From positions 20,066-84,065 of the forward strand of contig CAIOOA010000028.1 of the NCBI GenBank assembly GCA_903859815.1: DNA of 64,000 bases. The letters are read 5' to 3'. Made by a program: the position numbers and the translations under genes. A model generated the notes under the pieces. The model worked only from the letters and a program-made list of their open reading frames with translations. It did no database searches and was not told where the DNA came from. The DNA comes from an uncultured Methylococcaceae bacterium (GTDB taxonomy: Bacteria; Pseudomonadota; Gammaproteobacteria; Methylococcales; Methylococcaceae). Each line of letters begins with the position of its first letter. Within the stretch, counting starts at the first letter, position 1. This document shows positions 38,964 through 48,444 of this stretch, in pieces.

Positions 38964-40118
38964 ATGATGAAAAAGCATATTTTTGCACTAGCCTTTAGTG
39001 GGCTCGCGGCATTCGCCACCGCTCAGGCGGCGGATGATGAATTCCAAGATGATCGTTTCTACGCCGCACCTTTCGGCACCTACGTCCATGGAGGCGGTGA
39101 TCGCAACTCCTTTGACGGTTGGGGCGGTGGTTTGGCGTTGGGTAAGATCATCAACGAATATTTCAACGTCGAAATCAAAGGTTTCTGGCAGCAGTTCAAT
39201 GGCCGTCCTGATTCAAAGCTTGGTGTTTATAATCAAGATTTGGGGCGCTACAATGCTGACTTCACCGGCGGTACGATTGATCTGCAATACTTCTTCTTCC
39301 GTGATGCCTTCTCTCCCTATGTGGTCGCAGGTGTCGGTGGCATGAACACCAGCCAGCGCTTCCCTCAAGGGCCTGTTTTTGGGCCAGTGGGCGGTCTGCC
39401 TAAGTATGCTGGGTATACTCCAGGTGCGGGCGGTTCTGTCTCTTCATTCATCTTTGAAACAGGCGTGGGCGCAACCTACGAGATCCTAGACAACTTCCTG
39501 TTGCGCGCTGATGTGAGATATCGTTTGGATACTGCTCCGAGTTCTATCAATGCTAGAATCGGTCAAAACAGAAGGCCCGACGTGTTCAACGACCTGTTGG
39601 TCAACGTAGGCTTCATGATTCCGTTCGGCGACAAGCCGCAGAGAGTCGCAGCGGTTGCTCCGGTTGATGATTGCGCCACCAAAGACGACGACCATGATGG
39701 CGTCAACAATTGCGACGACAAGTGCCCAGGCACCGCCAAAGGCACGAAAGTTGACGAATATGGTTGCCCGATCAAGATTGAGTTGAAAGGCGTTAACTTT
39801 GAATTTGACTCCCCCGAATTGACCGCAACCGCTAAAGGTATCCTGAATAAGGTGGCCACTGACCTCAGCGTCTATCCGCTGAAGAAGACCATCGAAGTCA
39901 GAGGCTTTGCCAGCGAGGAAAAGAAATCGCAAGCAGAGCACAACCTGAGGCTGTCACAGCGCCGTTCAGAGTCGGTTGTTGCTTATCTGAAATCCAAAGG
40001 CGTCGCCAATAAGATGATCGCCAAAGGATTCGGTACCGCCTATCCGATAGCCGACAACTCCACTGAAGCGGGCCGTATCAAGAACCGCCGCGTTGAATTG
40101 GTTTGGGTAGGCGAATAA
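38964..40118 (+). CDS. OmpA-family outer-membrane protein
   Basis: A 384-residue protein with a signal peptide (MMKKHIFALAFSGLAAFATAQA), an eight-stranded OmpA-like beta barrel (about residues 30-225; alternating aromatic strands such as IDLQYFFFRDAFSPYVVAGVG), a calcium-binding TSP3-type linker (DDDHDGVNNCDDKCPGT, with two Cys), and an OmpA/MotB peptidoglycan-binding domain (about 265-384; LRLSQRRSESVVAYLKSKGV and GRIKNRRVELVW). The usual HTD segment of the peptidoglycan domain reads GFASEE, so binding may be altered. AGGAG precedes the ATG at 38964. It has its own promoter and terminator. Confidence 0.9.
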   Translation: MMKKHIFALAFSGLAAFATAQAADDEFQDDRFYAAPFGTYVHGGGDRNSFDGWGGGLALGKIINEYFNVEIKGFWQQFNGRPDSKLGVYNQDLGRYNADFTGGTIDLQYFFFRDAFSPYVVAGVGGMNTSQRFPQGPVFGPVGGLPKYAGYTPGAGGSVSSFIFETGVGATYEILDNFLLRADVRYRLDTAPSSINARIGQNRRPDVFNDLLVNVGFMIPFGDKPQRVAAVAPVDDCATKDDDHDGVNNCDDKCPGTAKGTKVDEYGCPIKIELKGVNFEFDSPELTATAKGILNKVATDLSVYPLKKTIEVRGFASEEKKSQAEHNLRLSQRRSESVVAYLKSKGVANKMIAKGFGTAYPIADNSTEAGRIKNRRVELVWVGE

Positions 40119-40170
40119 CACGTCCATCCAAGGCGGAGGGACCCGCCTGTTGATCTTAATGAAGATACGC

Positions 40171-40203
40171 AAACCCGCTCTAGTAGCGGGTTTGTCGTTT
40201 TTT
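40171..40203 (+). terminator. Terminator after the OmpA-family gene
   Basis: AAACCCGCT (40171-40179) and AGCGGGTTT (40185-40193) form a perfect 9-bp stem with a 5-base loop, followed by GTCG and a run of six T (40198-40203). Confidence 0.88.
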
Positions 40204-40294
40204 CGGCCTAGACAACACTGGCATTCGTCCAAGGCTACGAAACCGAACGTGAAATCCCAAAGAATGTAAATTTGAAACCATTGAGAATCTATTG

Positions 40295-41344
40295 ATGAAA
40301 AAAAATCTTTTGCTAGGCTCGGCCATCCTATCTGCCCAGATCATCGCAGGCAATGCACTCGCCGACGGATTCAGAAATTACCTGTCTGTCCTCGGCTCAT
40401 CCACTATTGCTCCATTCACAGAGGAAGTCGCCAAAAAGGCCAAGGTCAAGACACCTTTGATTGAATCCAATGGCACAAACGGTGGAATCATGATGTTTTG
40501 CGAAGGCGTGGGCATGGATTTCGCTGACATGGCGAACGCATCACGCCCCATGAAAAAAGGGGAATACGCCACCTGCCAGAAAAATGGCGTAGGCGAAATT
40601 CTCGAAGTCAAAATTGGCTACGACGGCTTGGTGTTCGCCAGTAACAAAAAATCCAAGCCCATGGATTTGACCAGAAAAGACCTCTATTTGGCACTCTCCA
40701 AAGTAGTGCCAGACCCAAACTGCACGGAATCTTGCGAAAACAAGCTCGTCCCCAACCCTTACAAAACTTGGAAACAGGTCAACCCCAATTTGCCGGATGT
40801 CAAAATTGACGTGTTAGGCCCTCCCTTCAACTCGGGCAACGTCGAAGTCTTAGCCGAGGCCGTGCTGGAATCGGGTTGCAACAGCTTCCCATGGTTGCGT
40901 GCCTTGAAGACAAAAAGTGAAAAGGAATACAACCGTCATTGCCATAACATCCGCACTGACGGCGCTTACACTGAAGAAACCGGAGACTTGATCCCGACCA
41001 GGTTGGATGGCAGTGTGGAGACCGTTGGCATTATCAATTACAACCGCTTTAAGGAAAATGCCTCTCATCTTGTCGGGGCAAAGCTAGAAGGCGTTGCACC
41101 CAATTATGAAAGCATCGCCTCGCAGACTTATCCGATTGCCCGTCCTTTATTCGTGTATGCCAAAAAGTCCCATATCAACAGAGTCCCCGGTTTTGGAACT
41201 TTCCTGAACGAATTCACCAGCGAGAAAGCCTCTGGACCCAAAGGTTATCTGCTTGGGAAGGGTTTGGTGGGCATGTCGTCCGCTGAATTACAATCCTATG
41301 CGGCTGATGTGAGAGCGCTTAAGCCGATGGCTCCGCCTAACTAA
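40295..41344 (+). CDS. PstS-like phosphate-binding periplasmic protein
   Basis: A 349-residue periplasmic substrate-binding protein with a signal peptide ending near AGNALA-DG. The mature start LSVLGSSTIAPFTEEVAKKAK carries the Ser-Ser-Thr phosphate-contact loop of PstS-like proteins, and NGTNGGIMMFCEG, DFADMANASRPMKKGE and IGYDGLVFASNK follow the family pattern. Cysteines at several places (CEG, CQKN, CTESCENK) could form disulfides. No pstCAB permease genes are adjacent. It follows the phoBR locus, consistent with a phosphate-related role, but no Pho box is visible before it. ATG 40295 is used (TTG precedes it in frame). Confidence 0.82.
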   Translation: MKKNLLLGSAILSAQIIAGNALADGFRNYLSVLGSSTIAPFTEEVAKKAKVKTPLIESNGTNGGIMMFCEGVGMDFADMANASRPMKKGEYATCQKNGVGEILEVKIGYDGLVFASNKKSKPMDLTRKDLYLALSKVVPDPNCTESCENKLVPNPYKTWKQVNPNLPDVKIDVLGPPFNSGNVEVLAEAVLESGCNSFPWLRALKTKSEKEYNRHCHNIRTDGAYTEETGDLIPTRLDGSVETVGIINYNRFKENASHLVGAKLEGVAPNYESIASQTYPIARPLFVYAKKSHINRVPGFGTFLNEFTSEKASGPKGYLLGKGLVGMSSAELQSYAADVRALKPMAPPN

Positions 41345-41350
41345 AATCTA

Positions 41351-41381
41351 GTGGTTAGTGGTTAGTGGTTAGTGGTTAGTG
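41351..41381 (+). repeat. Heptanucleotide tandem repeat GTGGTTA, four copies
   Basis: Four perfect copies of GTGGTTA (41351-41378) plus a partial fifth (GTG) lie between the stop of the PstS-like gene and the end of the convergent ydcF-like gene. Such short arrays gain and lose units by slippage. The position is non-coding, so phase variation of a protein is not expected. Confidence 0.85.
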
Positions 41382-41403
41382 ACAGTATACTCATCACTTT
41401 CCA

Positions 41404-42162
41404 CTAATCATAATATCGATAGCGATACCACCAACGCCCGACTATTTCATGCACAGCCCAAAAGGTGGATTGCAACGCAGAAGCGGATGGTAAAAAGTCT
41501 TGGGAATCAGTTTTATGGTTGGGGTTCATTAACCCAGTCGGCGCAGGATTCACTCGCATTCCGGCGTACTCAAAGGCTTCAATAGCCCTAGGCATGTGCC
41601 AGCCATGGGTGACTAAAAGAATTTCACCTATCCCCACGCCCTTAAGTATTTGGCTTGAATAAATGGCATTTTCATAAGTATTTTTACTTTTACCTTCCAG
41701 CCAATTCGCCTCCAAACCAAATTCCTTCAATATGACATTCATAAGCTCTGCTTCAGATATGTCATTGGGTTGGCTTAAGCCCCCACCACTCAACAAAACG
41801 GGCAAACCAGTTTCTTTCGCCAACTTGGCCGCATAGCGCAGCCGTTCAAGCCCCAACCGATTCATCGTATCATGCCCGCCATATTCTGGAGCCACCCGGC
41901 GACGGTCGGCACCCAGCACAACAATGGCTTCGGCTGCTGATTTTTCGACGGAAACAGGTGGATAAATTTCTAGCTTGTTCGTCAGCCAATTCGATGTGGC
42001 TGGTATACTGAATAGGTATAAGCTGCCAAAACCAAGAATTAAAAAAAACATGCGGGGCTTAGGACGACGGGAAATCAAGGCGAGGAGTAGAAAGGCAACT
42101 GAAGGTCCGGGTGGCAATATTAAAGACTGAATGACAGTGGGCAATATTTGTTCTTGTGTCAT
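41404..42162 (-). CDS. YdcF/ElyC-family membrane protein (DUF218)
   Basis: The 252-residue protein has two N-terminal hydrophobic segments (about residues 16-30 and 38-56) and a DUF218 domain: AIVVLGADRR, RLRYAAKLAKETGLPVLLSGGG, ESKNTYENA-like SKNTYENAIYSSQIL, and LLVTHGWHMPRAIEAFEYAGM. The related ElyC (SanA/YdcF group) affects peptidoglycan and undecaprenyl-phosphate carrier use in E. coli; the chemistry is not established. The 3' end faces the PstS-like gene; 12 bp separate its start from the fructosamine-kinase family gene, so the two may be cotranscribed. Confidence 0.88.
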   Translation of the reverse strand: MTQEQILPTVIQSLILPPGPSVAFLLLALISRRPKPRMFFLILGFGSLYLFSIPATSNWLTNKLEIYPPVSVEKSAAEAIVVLGADRRRVAPEYGGHDTMNRLGLERLRYAAKLAKETGLPVLLSGGGLSQPNDISEAELMNVILKEFGLEANWLEGKSKNTYENAIYSSQILKGVGIGEILLVTHGWHMPRAIEAFEYAGMRVNPAPTGLMNPNHKTDSQDFLPSASALQSTFWAVHEIVGRWWYRYRYYD

Positions 42163-42174
42163 GTGCTATTCTCA

Positions 42175-43068
42175 CTAACGTACTTCGGCAATAAGCCGTG
42201 CAATGATATTTTCTGCTTGTGCAAGATAACCACTACCGAAAAGATTGAGATGATTGATGATGTGATAAAGATTATACAGTGATTTACGAGTTTTATAGCC
42301 AATATCCAGCGGATAGGCATGGTCGTAAGCTGCCAAAAACTCCCTGCCGAACCCACCAAACAGTTCTGTCATGGCGATGTCTGCTTCCCTATCACCGAAA
42401 TAACAAGCCGGATCGAAAATAACTGGCTGGTTGGTATCATCACCCGCATAATTACCCCCCCACAAGTCCCCATGCAACAGGCTAGGCTTGGGCCGATAGG
42501 AAACAAAAAAATCCGGCAGGCATTCAATCAGTCTTTCCCCTTCCCGCTGTAATTTTCCAGTATAACCTTGTGATTTAGCCAAGGATAATTGAAAACCTAG
42601 GCGGTGCTTGGCAAAGAACTCAACCCAATCGTCATGCCGGGTATTGATCTGAGGGGTTGAGCCTATTGTATTATCCCAATGCCAGCCGAAAAAGGCTTGC
42701 CTCACGTCATGCATCGCCGCGAGTTTTTGCCCCAACATGCGATCACATGCACTATTCGTAGACCGCAGTTGGATAAACTCCATGACTAAAAATGACTGAT
42801 CCTCAACTAACCCACAACAAACTGGCTTTGGCACTCTAACAGTATCAGTCACCGCAATTGCTTCCAAACCTAGGGATTCGGCCTCAAACATGGGCAAGCA
42901 ATCTTTATGATTGAGTTTGACGAAGTATTGACCAGCCTTGCCTTCCAAACGATAGGCCGAATTGATGCAACCGCCACCGACCGTGACTGTCTTAAGCAAC
43001 TTAAAGGGCTTTCCGGTCACCGTTTGAATGCGCTCGGCTATGGTCTGAAACAGAATATCAGGGATCAT
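42175..43068 (-). CDS. Fructosamine kinase/ketosamine-3-kinase family protein
   Basis: A 297-residue protein-kinase-fold enzyme of the YniA/FN3K group, which phosphorylates sugar amines on glycated proteins and starts deglycation. Motifs: GGGCINSAYRL, YFVKLN with the ATP lysine, LLHGDLWGGNYA with the catalytic Asp-x-x-x-x-Asn pattern, and VIFDPACYFGDREADIAMTELFGGF, the metal-binding DPA-DRE signature. Length is normal. It is upstream of the ydcF-like gene, 12 bp apart. Family assignment is firm; substrate is unknown. Confidence 0.92.
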   Translation of the reverse strand: MIPDILFQTIAERIQTVTGKPFKLLKTVTVGGGCINSAYRLEGKAGQYFVKLNHKDCLPMFEAESLGLEAIAVTDTVRVPKPVCCGLVEDQSFLVMEFIQLRSTNSACDRMLGQKLAAMHDVRQAFFGWHWDNTIGSTPQINTRHDDWVEFFAKHRLGFQLSLAKSQGYTGKLQREGERLIECLPDFFVSYRPKPSLLHGDLWGGNYAGDDTNQPVIFDPACYFGDREADIAMTELFGGFGREFLAAYDHAYPLDIGYKTRKSLYNLYHIINHLNLFGSGYLAQAENIIARLIAEVR

Positions 43069-43301
43069 GTTAATAGGCTTGATTCAATATAGTCCTGCGT
43101 CAATACAATCGATTAAGACCCGATCACTCCATCGCCAAAGCTCCCTCCGAAAAGAGGGCAAGCTAGCGGAAATTTTCTTAAGAATTCCGCAAAATGAGAA
43201 AACTGGGGGGGTGTAAATTTTAGAAAGAGCGCATCAGCATTTAGTAGCATAATGCGCAATATTGTTTGAAAGCCGTCTCAGCGCAAAATAAGCCGGGAAG
43301 G

Positions 43302-44156
43302 TTATTTAGACTCCTTATCCAAACCCTGCGACAATCGAATCGCATCCACATAACCGGGGATGATAGTCCCTTTTGAAGTTACGATCATTGGCGTACCCGA
43401 GGCACCGAGTTCCTCACCCAGTTTCATGTGTTCCTTGATCGGATTGTCACATGTCTTCATTTCGATGGCTTCGCCTTTTTTTGCCTTGGTCAAGGCTTCA
43501 TGGCGGTCTTTGGCGCACCAAACAGCAACAGCTTTATTATAGGAATCAGAATTTAGGCCAGCGCGGGGGAAAAACAGATATCGCACTTCGATACCCGCAC
43601 TGAGATACTGTTCAATTTCAGAATGGAGCTTGCGACAGTAGCCACAGTCAATATCGGTGAACACATATATAACATGTTTGGTCTTTTTGGGCTTGAAGAT
43701 TATCATATTCTCCAATCCCACCTTATCCAACAGCGCAATCCTAGCCTCGCCCAAACGAGCTTCGGTCAGGTCTTTATTGTTCTTGACATCAATTAGGCTG
43801 CCTTCGATAAAATAATTGCCATCCTCGCTGACATAATATAGCCTGGAACCTGAGATAAACTCATAAATTCCCGGCACTTCCGTTGCTTGTTTAGTGCCTT
43901 TGACATCGGTCAACTTGCCCTCGACTAAATACCGACCATCCTCGCTCATATAAAAAACTTTCGACCCGGCAGTCACCTCGTACAAACCTGGAATCTTGGA
44001 GGGCTTGATTGCGCTAGGTTGCAAACCCGGTAAAACCTTTTTCAGCGCATCTTCAATCGCCTTGGGGGAAGCCTCTTGGGCCAAAACTGGATGTGCAAGC
44101 GCAAACAGGACACCCAAGAGCAAACATAACAGTGATTTTCTCATCATTGGATTCAC
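43302..44156 (-). CDS. DsbC-like disulfide isomerase with duplicated N-terminal unit
   Basis: A 284-residue periplasmic protein with a signal peptide (about residues 1-26, ending LAHPVLA). The thioredoxin-fold part has CGYC (171-174), the cis-Pro loop SGTPM (253-257) and a second cysteine pair (Cys214, Cys236) as in DsbC. DsbC rearranges wrong disulfides as a V-shaped dimer held by its N-terminal domain. Here the unit PGLYEV...FYMSEDGRYLVEGKLTDVK (55-93) is repeated as PGIYEF...YYVSEDGNYFIEGSLIDVK (94-132), making the protein about 48 residues longer than E. coli DsbC. No dsbD is adjacent. Confidence 0.9.
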   Translation of the reverse strand: MNPMMRKSLLCLLLGVLFALAHPVLAQEASPKAIEDALKKVLPGLQPSAIKPSKIPGLYEVTAGSKVFYMSEDGRYLVEGKLTDVKGTKQATEVPGIYEFISGSRLYYVSEDGNYFIEGSLIDVKNNKDLTEARLGEARIALLDKVGLENMIIFKPKKTKHVIYVFTDIDCGYCRKLHSEIEQYLSAGIEVRYLFFPRAGLNSDSYNKAVAVWCAKDRHEALTKAKKGEAIEMKTCDNPIKEHMKLGEELGASGTPMIVTSKGTIIPGYVDAIRLSQGLDKESK

Positions 44157-44198
44157 AAAAAAGGTAAATTTTTTAAGTTTGACTGACGGCTAGGCTTA

Positions 44199-45539
44199 TC
44201 AGGCCGGATGCCTAAAGATGTCAATATAGAAACTGAACACCATCAGGCATAATAAAATCATCACACCGATATTCAGTAATTTGATTTGTATCCCTTCCGG
44301 TATGGGTTTCCCCATGACAGCTTCCAGAACATAGAACATCAAATGCCCACCATCCAACACGGGGATGGGCAACAGATTGACCACACCCAAGCTAAGACTG
44401 ACGATGGCTAGGTATTCCAAAAAGCTAGTCAATCCACTTTTTGCGGATTGCTCGGCATATTTGGCAATGCTGATGGGCCCGCTTAAATTGTCCACCGATG
44501 CGTTCCCAACGATGATGCGCCCAATCATTTTCAAAGTCATCACCGAGGATTCCCATGTCTTGTAGAATGCCGCGACTAAAGCCGGGTAAGCCGCTAGGGG
44601 GAATTTCGGGCGTTGCACAGCAGCGCCGATCTTACCGACAACCCCTTGCGGGGTTTCAACCTTGGCGGGCCGTATCGTTAGATTGATTTCAGCACCGTTA
44701 CGCTCCACAACCAAGGCTATGTCTTTATCTGGGTTGGCCCGGACATAATCAACCCATTGCTGCCAATCCTTGATGGGATTGCCATCGGCAACCAATAATC
44801 GATCCCCCGCAGCCAAGCCCGCCAACCGGGCTGCACTATTAGGCATGACCTCTTCCAACACTGGTTCCAAGGAAGGCTCCAGGGCATTGATTCCAAGCCG
44901 GTCATGCAGTAATTGCGGCTTTTCCAATAGCTCTTGAGGAATGATCAAATCCCGTATTAACTTTTGTTCGCGAGCCGTCAATACTTCAACCGGCACGGAT
45001 TCATTATCCATTGCATGGAAAAATATTTCACTGATTGCCATTGTCCATGTCGGGGTTGGTATGTTGCCGACCGCTATGATTTCGTCGCCTTCCTGAAAAC
45101 CTGCTTGCTCGGCTAAAGTACCGGGGGATAGGGTACCCACGATGGGTTTGATGCCGGCAACGCCGACCATAAACACAATCCAGTAGAGCAAAATTGCCAG
45201 CAAAAAGTTGGCGAATGGGCCTGCGAACACGATAGCTGAACGGACAGACAATTTTTGACGGTTGAATGCAAACGGCAAATCTCGCTCCGCCACTTCGCCT
45301 TCCCGTTCATCCACCATTTTGACAAAGCCACCGAGCGGCAACATGCCAATTGAAAACTCAGTGGATTCGGGAGATTGTTGATAACGCCAAACCGATTTGC
45401 CTAGCCCAATGGAAAACTTCAACACCTTGACACCCAGTTTGCGGGCGGCATAGTAATGTCCGAACTCGTGGATCGCGACAAGTATGGTTAACGCTAGTAG
45501 GAAATAAAATAGGGTGTGAATTAAAGCAAATGGTTCCAT
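44199..45539 (-). CDS. rseP: Site-2 membrane metalloprotease RseP
   Basis: RseP cleaves anti-sigma factor RseA and remnant signal peptides within the inner membrane. The 446-residue protein has the zinc motif HEFGH (24-28) in helix 1, two tandem PDZ domains (about residues 115-290; GTLAEQAGFQEGDEIIAV and SAARLAGLAAGDRLLVADG), and the C-terminal NLLPIPVLDGG with the third zinc ligand Asp. ATG 45539 follows the dxr stop by 5 bp; a TTG at 45548 would overlap dxr. It is the last gene of the rpsB-tsf-pyrH-frr-uppS-cdsA-dxr-rseP run; bamA, which usually follows, is replaced here by the DsbC-like gene. Confidence 0.96.
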   Translation of the reverse strand: MEPFALIHTLFYFLLALTILVAIHEFGHYYAARKLGVKVLKFSIGLGKSVWRYQQSPESTEFSIGMLPLGGFVKMVDEREGEVAERDLPFAFNRQKLSVRSAIVFAGPFANFLLAILLYWIVFMVGVAGIKPIVGTLSPGTLAEQAGFQEGDEIIAVGNIPTPTWTMAISEIFFHAMDNESVPVEVLTAREQKLIRDLIIPQELLEKPQLLHDRLGINALEPSLEPVLEEVMPNSAARLAGLAAGDRLLVADGNPIKDWQQWVDYVRANPDKDIALVVERNGAEINLTIRPAKVETPQGVVGKIGAAVQRPKFPLAAYPALVAAFYKTWESSVMTLKMIGRIIVGNASVDNLSGPISIAKYAEQSAKSGLTSFLEYLAIVSLSLGVVNLLPIPVLDGGHLMFYVLEAVMGKPIPEGIQIKLLNIGVMILLCLMVFSFYIDIFRHPA

Positions 45540-45544
45540 GGCAT

Positions 45545-46729
45545 TCAATGGCTATGTTTTTTAAAAATATGGCTATCAGCCAAGGCCCTCGATTCCTTGT
45601 CCGCATCCAACACACAGTCAATCGTGTTCGCAGGACGTTGGGCAGTGTTGACCATGCAATATTCGATAATATCAGGGATGGATGTGAAACGTATTCGCTG
45701 CTCCAAAAACGCTGCCACAGCCACCTCGTTGGCCGCATTTAACACGGCGGGCATGATACCGCCTGCTCTGACCGCCTCATAGGCCAATCGCAAATTCGGG
45801 AATCTCTCAAAATCAGGCGTTTGGAAATTTAACTGTCCGACAGCAAACAAGTCCAAGGGTTCCGCTCCAGACTCGAAACGATCCGGCCAAGCCAAGGCAT
45901 GTGCGATGGGTATGCGCATATCGGGATTGCCCATTTGTGCCAATACAGTGCCATCCACATAGTCGACCATGGAATGGATGACGCTTTGCGGATGCACCAC
46001 CACCTGCAGTTGTTCAGGCGGCAGGTTGAACAGCAAACAAGCCTCGATGACTTCCAAGCCTTTGTTCATCATGGTGGCTGAATCCACCGATATTTTCCTG
46101 CCCATCACCCAATTGGGATGCGCACATGCCTCATCCGGGGTGACATCGTGCAGTTCATGCAATTGTTTGTTCAGGAAAGGTCCGCCTGATGCGGTCAGCA
46201 GAATCCGACGGACTTCAGGGGCTCGACGACCCGCATGATAATTGGCCGGCATACATTGGAAAATGGCATTGTGTTCGCTATCGATGGGCAGCAATTCGGC
46301 GCCTGCTTTGGCGACTTCCTTCATGAACAAATCGCCAGACATCACTAAGGCTTCCTTGTTGGCAAGCAATACACTTTTCCCCGCCTTGGCCGCAGCCAAG
46401 GTTGGCAGTAAACCAGCGCCTCCGACAATGGCCGCCATGACGCTATCGACTTCCGGCAGGGAAGCAACCTCTTCCAAGGCTGACACTCCGCATAACACCT
46501 CGGTCTGGAGGCTCGCAGCCTTGATCCGTCCGCGAAGTTCCGTGGCTTTTATTTCGTCAAGCAAAACGGCATAGCTTGGCTTATGCGCCATGCATTGCTC
46601 AAACAAGAGGTCTACATTATTGTTGGCTGTCAAAGCGACGACGCGATAGCGGTTGGGATGTCTGCCAACGACATCCAAGGTGCTGACCCCTATCGAACCC
46701 GTGGAACCCAAGATGCATATGCCTTTCAT
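45545..46729 (-). CDS. dxr: 1-deoxy-D-xylulose 5-phosphate reductoisomerase Dxr
   Basis: Dxr makes 2-C-methyl-D-erythritol 4-phosphate, the first committed step of the MEP isoprenoid pathway. The 394-residue length is typical. The start [18 protein letters not shown] binds [29 protein letters not shown] (metal-binding D-x-E), LTASGGPF and [27 protein letters not shown] (substrate contacts) are all present. Its start overlaps the cdsA stop by 4 bp. Confidence 0.97.
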   Translation of the reverse strand: MKGICILGSTGSIGVSTLDVVGRHPNRYRVVALTANNNVDLLFEQCMAHKPSYAVLLDEIKATELRGRIKAASLQTEVLCGVSALEEVASLPEVDSVMAAIVGGAGLLPTLAAAKAGKSVLLANKEALVMSGDLFMKEVAKAGAELLPIDSEHNAIFQCMPANYHAGRRAPEVRRILLTASGGPFLNKQLHELHDVTPDEACAHPNWVMGRKISVDSATMMNKGLEVIEACLLFNLPPEQLQVVVHPQSVIHSMVDYVDGTVLAQMGNPDMRIPIAHALAWPDRFESGAEPLDLFAVGQLNFQTPDFERFPNLRLAYEAVRAGGIMPAVLNAANEVAVAAFLEQRIRFTSIPDIIEYCMVNTAQRPANTIDCVLDADKESRALADSHIFKKHSH

Positions 46730-47571
46730 TGGAAGAATATCCCCAAAAGCTTTGAACCTGCGTAGTAAACAGAAACTGCCGCAATCAGGCTATCAAGCCG
46801 ATCCAGCATTCCACCGTGGCCAGGCAAGATAACCCCGCTGTCTTTAACCCCGCGAATGCGCTTCGCCATACTTTCGAACAAGTCACCCACGACGGACACC
46901 ACAACGGTTACTAGGGAAAGCATGACAAAATCAATTAACTGGATAAAATCAAAGCGGGTGAACGTCCCTGCCTCGTTGGCATATAAGACACCCGCGACCG
47001 CCAATGCGAATAAAACGATGGCACCCATGGCACCGTAAAGCCCTTCCACGGTTTTACCCGGACTAAGCTCAGGGCTTAACGGAGTGATGCCCCATCGCTT
47101 GCCAGTGAAATACGCTCCGATGTCTGCTATCCACACCAACAAGAACAAATACAGTAGTTGCTTCGATCCCAGATTATGCTGTGTCCAGACCATCAATATC
47201 CATGAAGTCACCAACACAAACAAGCCCACAAGGATTTTCACCGCCAAGGGGTAGTTAAGCTCCAACAATTTGGCGGGATATTTGCGCAAGACAATGCTGA
47301 TCAGAAACCACCATACCACTACCGGCCAGGCAAGCCATTCTTCCAACTCACCCGCCCATTGTTGATAAGATGTCATGACCCCCACACAAGCCAGTACAAA
47401 CCCACCACGGGCTGGTATGGTGGTCAATCCGGCTAGGTTTGACCATTCCCAAGCACAGATTGCGATGGCTAAACCCCAAACCAGAGCAAACCATCGGTCA
47501 GGCAGGAACAAGATGGCAGCAATAACCAACGGCGCAAGAATTAAGGCCGTCCAGACGCGATTTTTCAGCAT
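46726..47571 (-). CDS. cdsA: Phosphatidate cytidylyltransferase CdsA
   Basis: CdsA converts phosphatidate and CTP to CDP-diacylglycerol. The 281-residue protein has about eight membrane helices and the C-terminal signature [28 protein letters not shown], which includes the metal-binding Asp residues. FTGKRWG and LSPGKTVEG precede it as usual. It lies between uppS (31 bp upstream) and dxr (4-bp overlap). Confidence 0.96.
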   Translation of the reverse strand: MLKNRVWTALILAPLVIAAILFLPDRWFALVWGLAIAICAWEWSNLAGLTTIPARGGFVLACVGVMTSYQQWAGELEEWLAWPVVVWWFLISIVLRKYPAKLLELNYPLAVKILVGLFVLVTSWILMVWTQHNLGSKQLLYLFLLVWIADIGAYFTGKRWGITPLSPELSPGKTVEGLYGAMGAIVLFALAVAGVLYANEAGTFTRFDFIQLIDFVMLSLVTVVVSVVGDLFESMAKRIRGVKDSGVILPGHGGMLDRLDSLIAAVSVYYAGSKLLGIFFQ

Positions 47572-47602
47572 GTTATTTTCTTAAAAGACTGGCCGGCCTG
47601 CT

Positions 47603-48373
47603 TTAGAGCAGACCGGGATTAACGAAAAGGTTCTCCACTTGCTCGCCAGTGTATCCAAAGCGACGCTGGCGACCGGAATAATCTTTAATGGCTGTCTCCA
47701 ACTCGGCCTCATCGAAATCTGGCCACAAGGTATCGGTGAAATAAAGTTCGGTATAGGCCAACTGCCACAACAGGAAATTACTAATACGTTTCTCACCGCC
47801 CGTTCGGATGAACAAGTCAGGTTCGGGAAGGTTGGTCAAACATAAATTGGACGCAAAAACCTCCGTGGTGATGGCGTCAGGCTCAATTTGATTGTCCACC
47901 ACTTGCCTTGCCACCTTGCGCACCGCTTCGACGATCTCCCAACGCCCACCGTAGTTGGCCGCGATTGTGACATTTAGCCCGGTATTGGTCGAGGTCAGGC
48001 TTTCGGCGGCAGAAATTTTTTCCTGCAACTCACGGGCAAAAGCCGTTCTGTCCCCAATGATGCGAATTCGGACATTGTTCTTGTGCAATTTTTCCGTCTC
48101 CCGCTCTAGGGTTGCTAAAAACAAGCCCATCAACACCGACACTTCCTGTTGCGGCCTACGCCAATTTTCACTGCTAAACGCAAACAGGGTCAGCGCTTCC
48201 ACCCCCACGGCACCACAGTATTCGATAGCCTTGCGCACAGAGCTCACTCCGGCATGGTGACCGGCGGTACGGGGTAAAAAACGGTTTTTTGCCCAACGGC
48301 CATTCCCGTCCATAATGATCGCAATATGGCGCGGTAGTTGTTCACGGCTAAATGGTTTTACGGGGGCTTCCAT
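47603..48373 (-). CDS. uppS: Undecaprenyl diphosphate synthase UppS (IspU)
   Basis: UppS adds eight isopentenyl units in cis to farnesyl diphosphate, giving the lipid carrier for peptidoglycan and for the polysaccharide pathway in this window. The 256-residue protein has IAIIMDGNGRWAKNRFLPRTAGHHAG with the catalytic Asp and the diphosphate-binding residues, LTLFAFSSENWRRP, and the C-terminal PDLFIRTGGEKRISNFLLWQLAYTE signature split around RTGGE. Start at ATG 48373. Confidence 0.97.
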   Translation of the reverse strand: MEAPVKPFSREQLPRHIAIIMDGNGRWAKNRFLPRTAGHHAGVSSVRKAIEYCGAVGVEALTLFAFSSENWRRPQQEVSVLMGLFLATLERETEKLHKNNVRIRIIGDRTAFARELQEKISAAESLTSTNTGLNVTIAANYGGRWEIVEAVRKVARQVVDNQIEPDAITTEVFASNLCLTNLPEPDLFIRTGGEKRISNFLLWQLAYTELYFTDTLWPDFDEAELETAIKDYSGRQRRFGYTGEQVENLFVNPGLL

Positions 48374-48444
48374 ATCTAATTTGTCAGGGGAACCATGGGT
48401 CAGTCAGTCGCGTCTACGGATTTGCAAAGGCATCAGCGGTTTAT

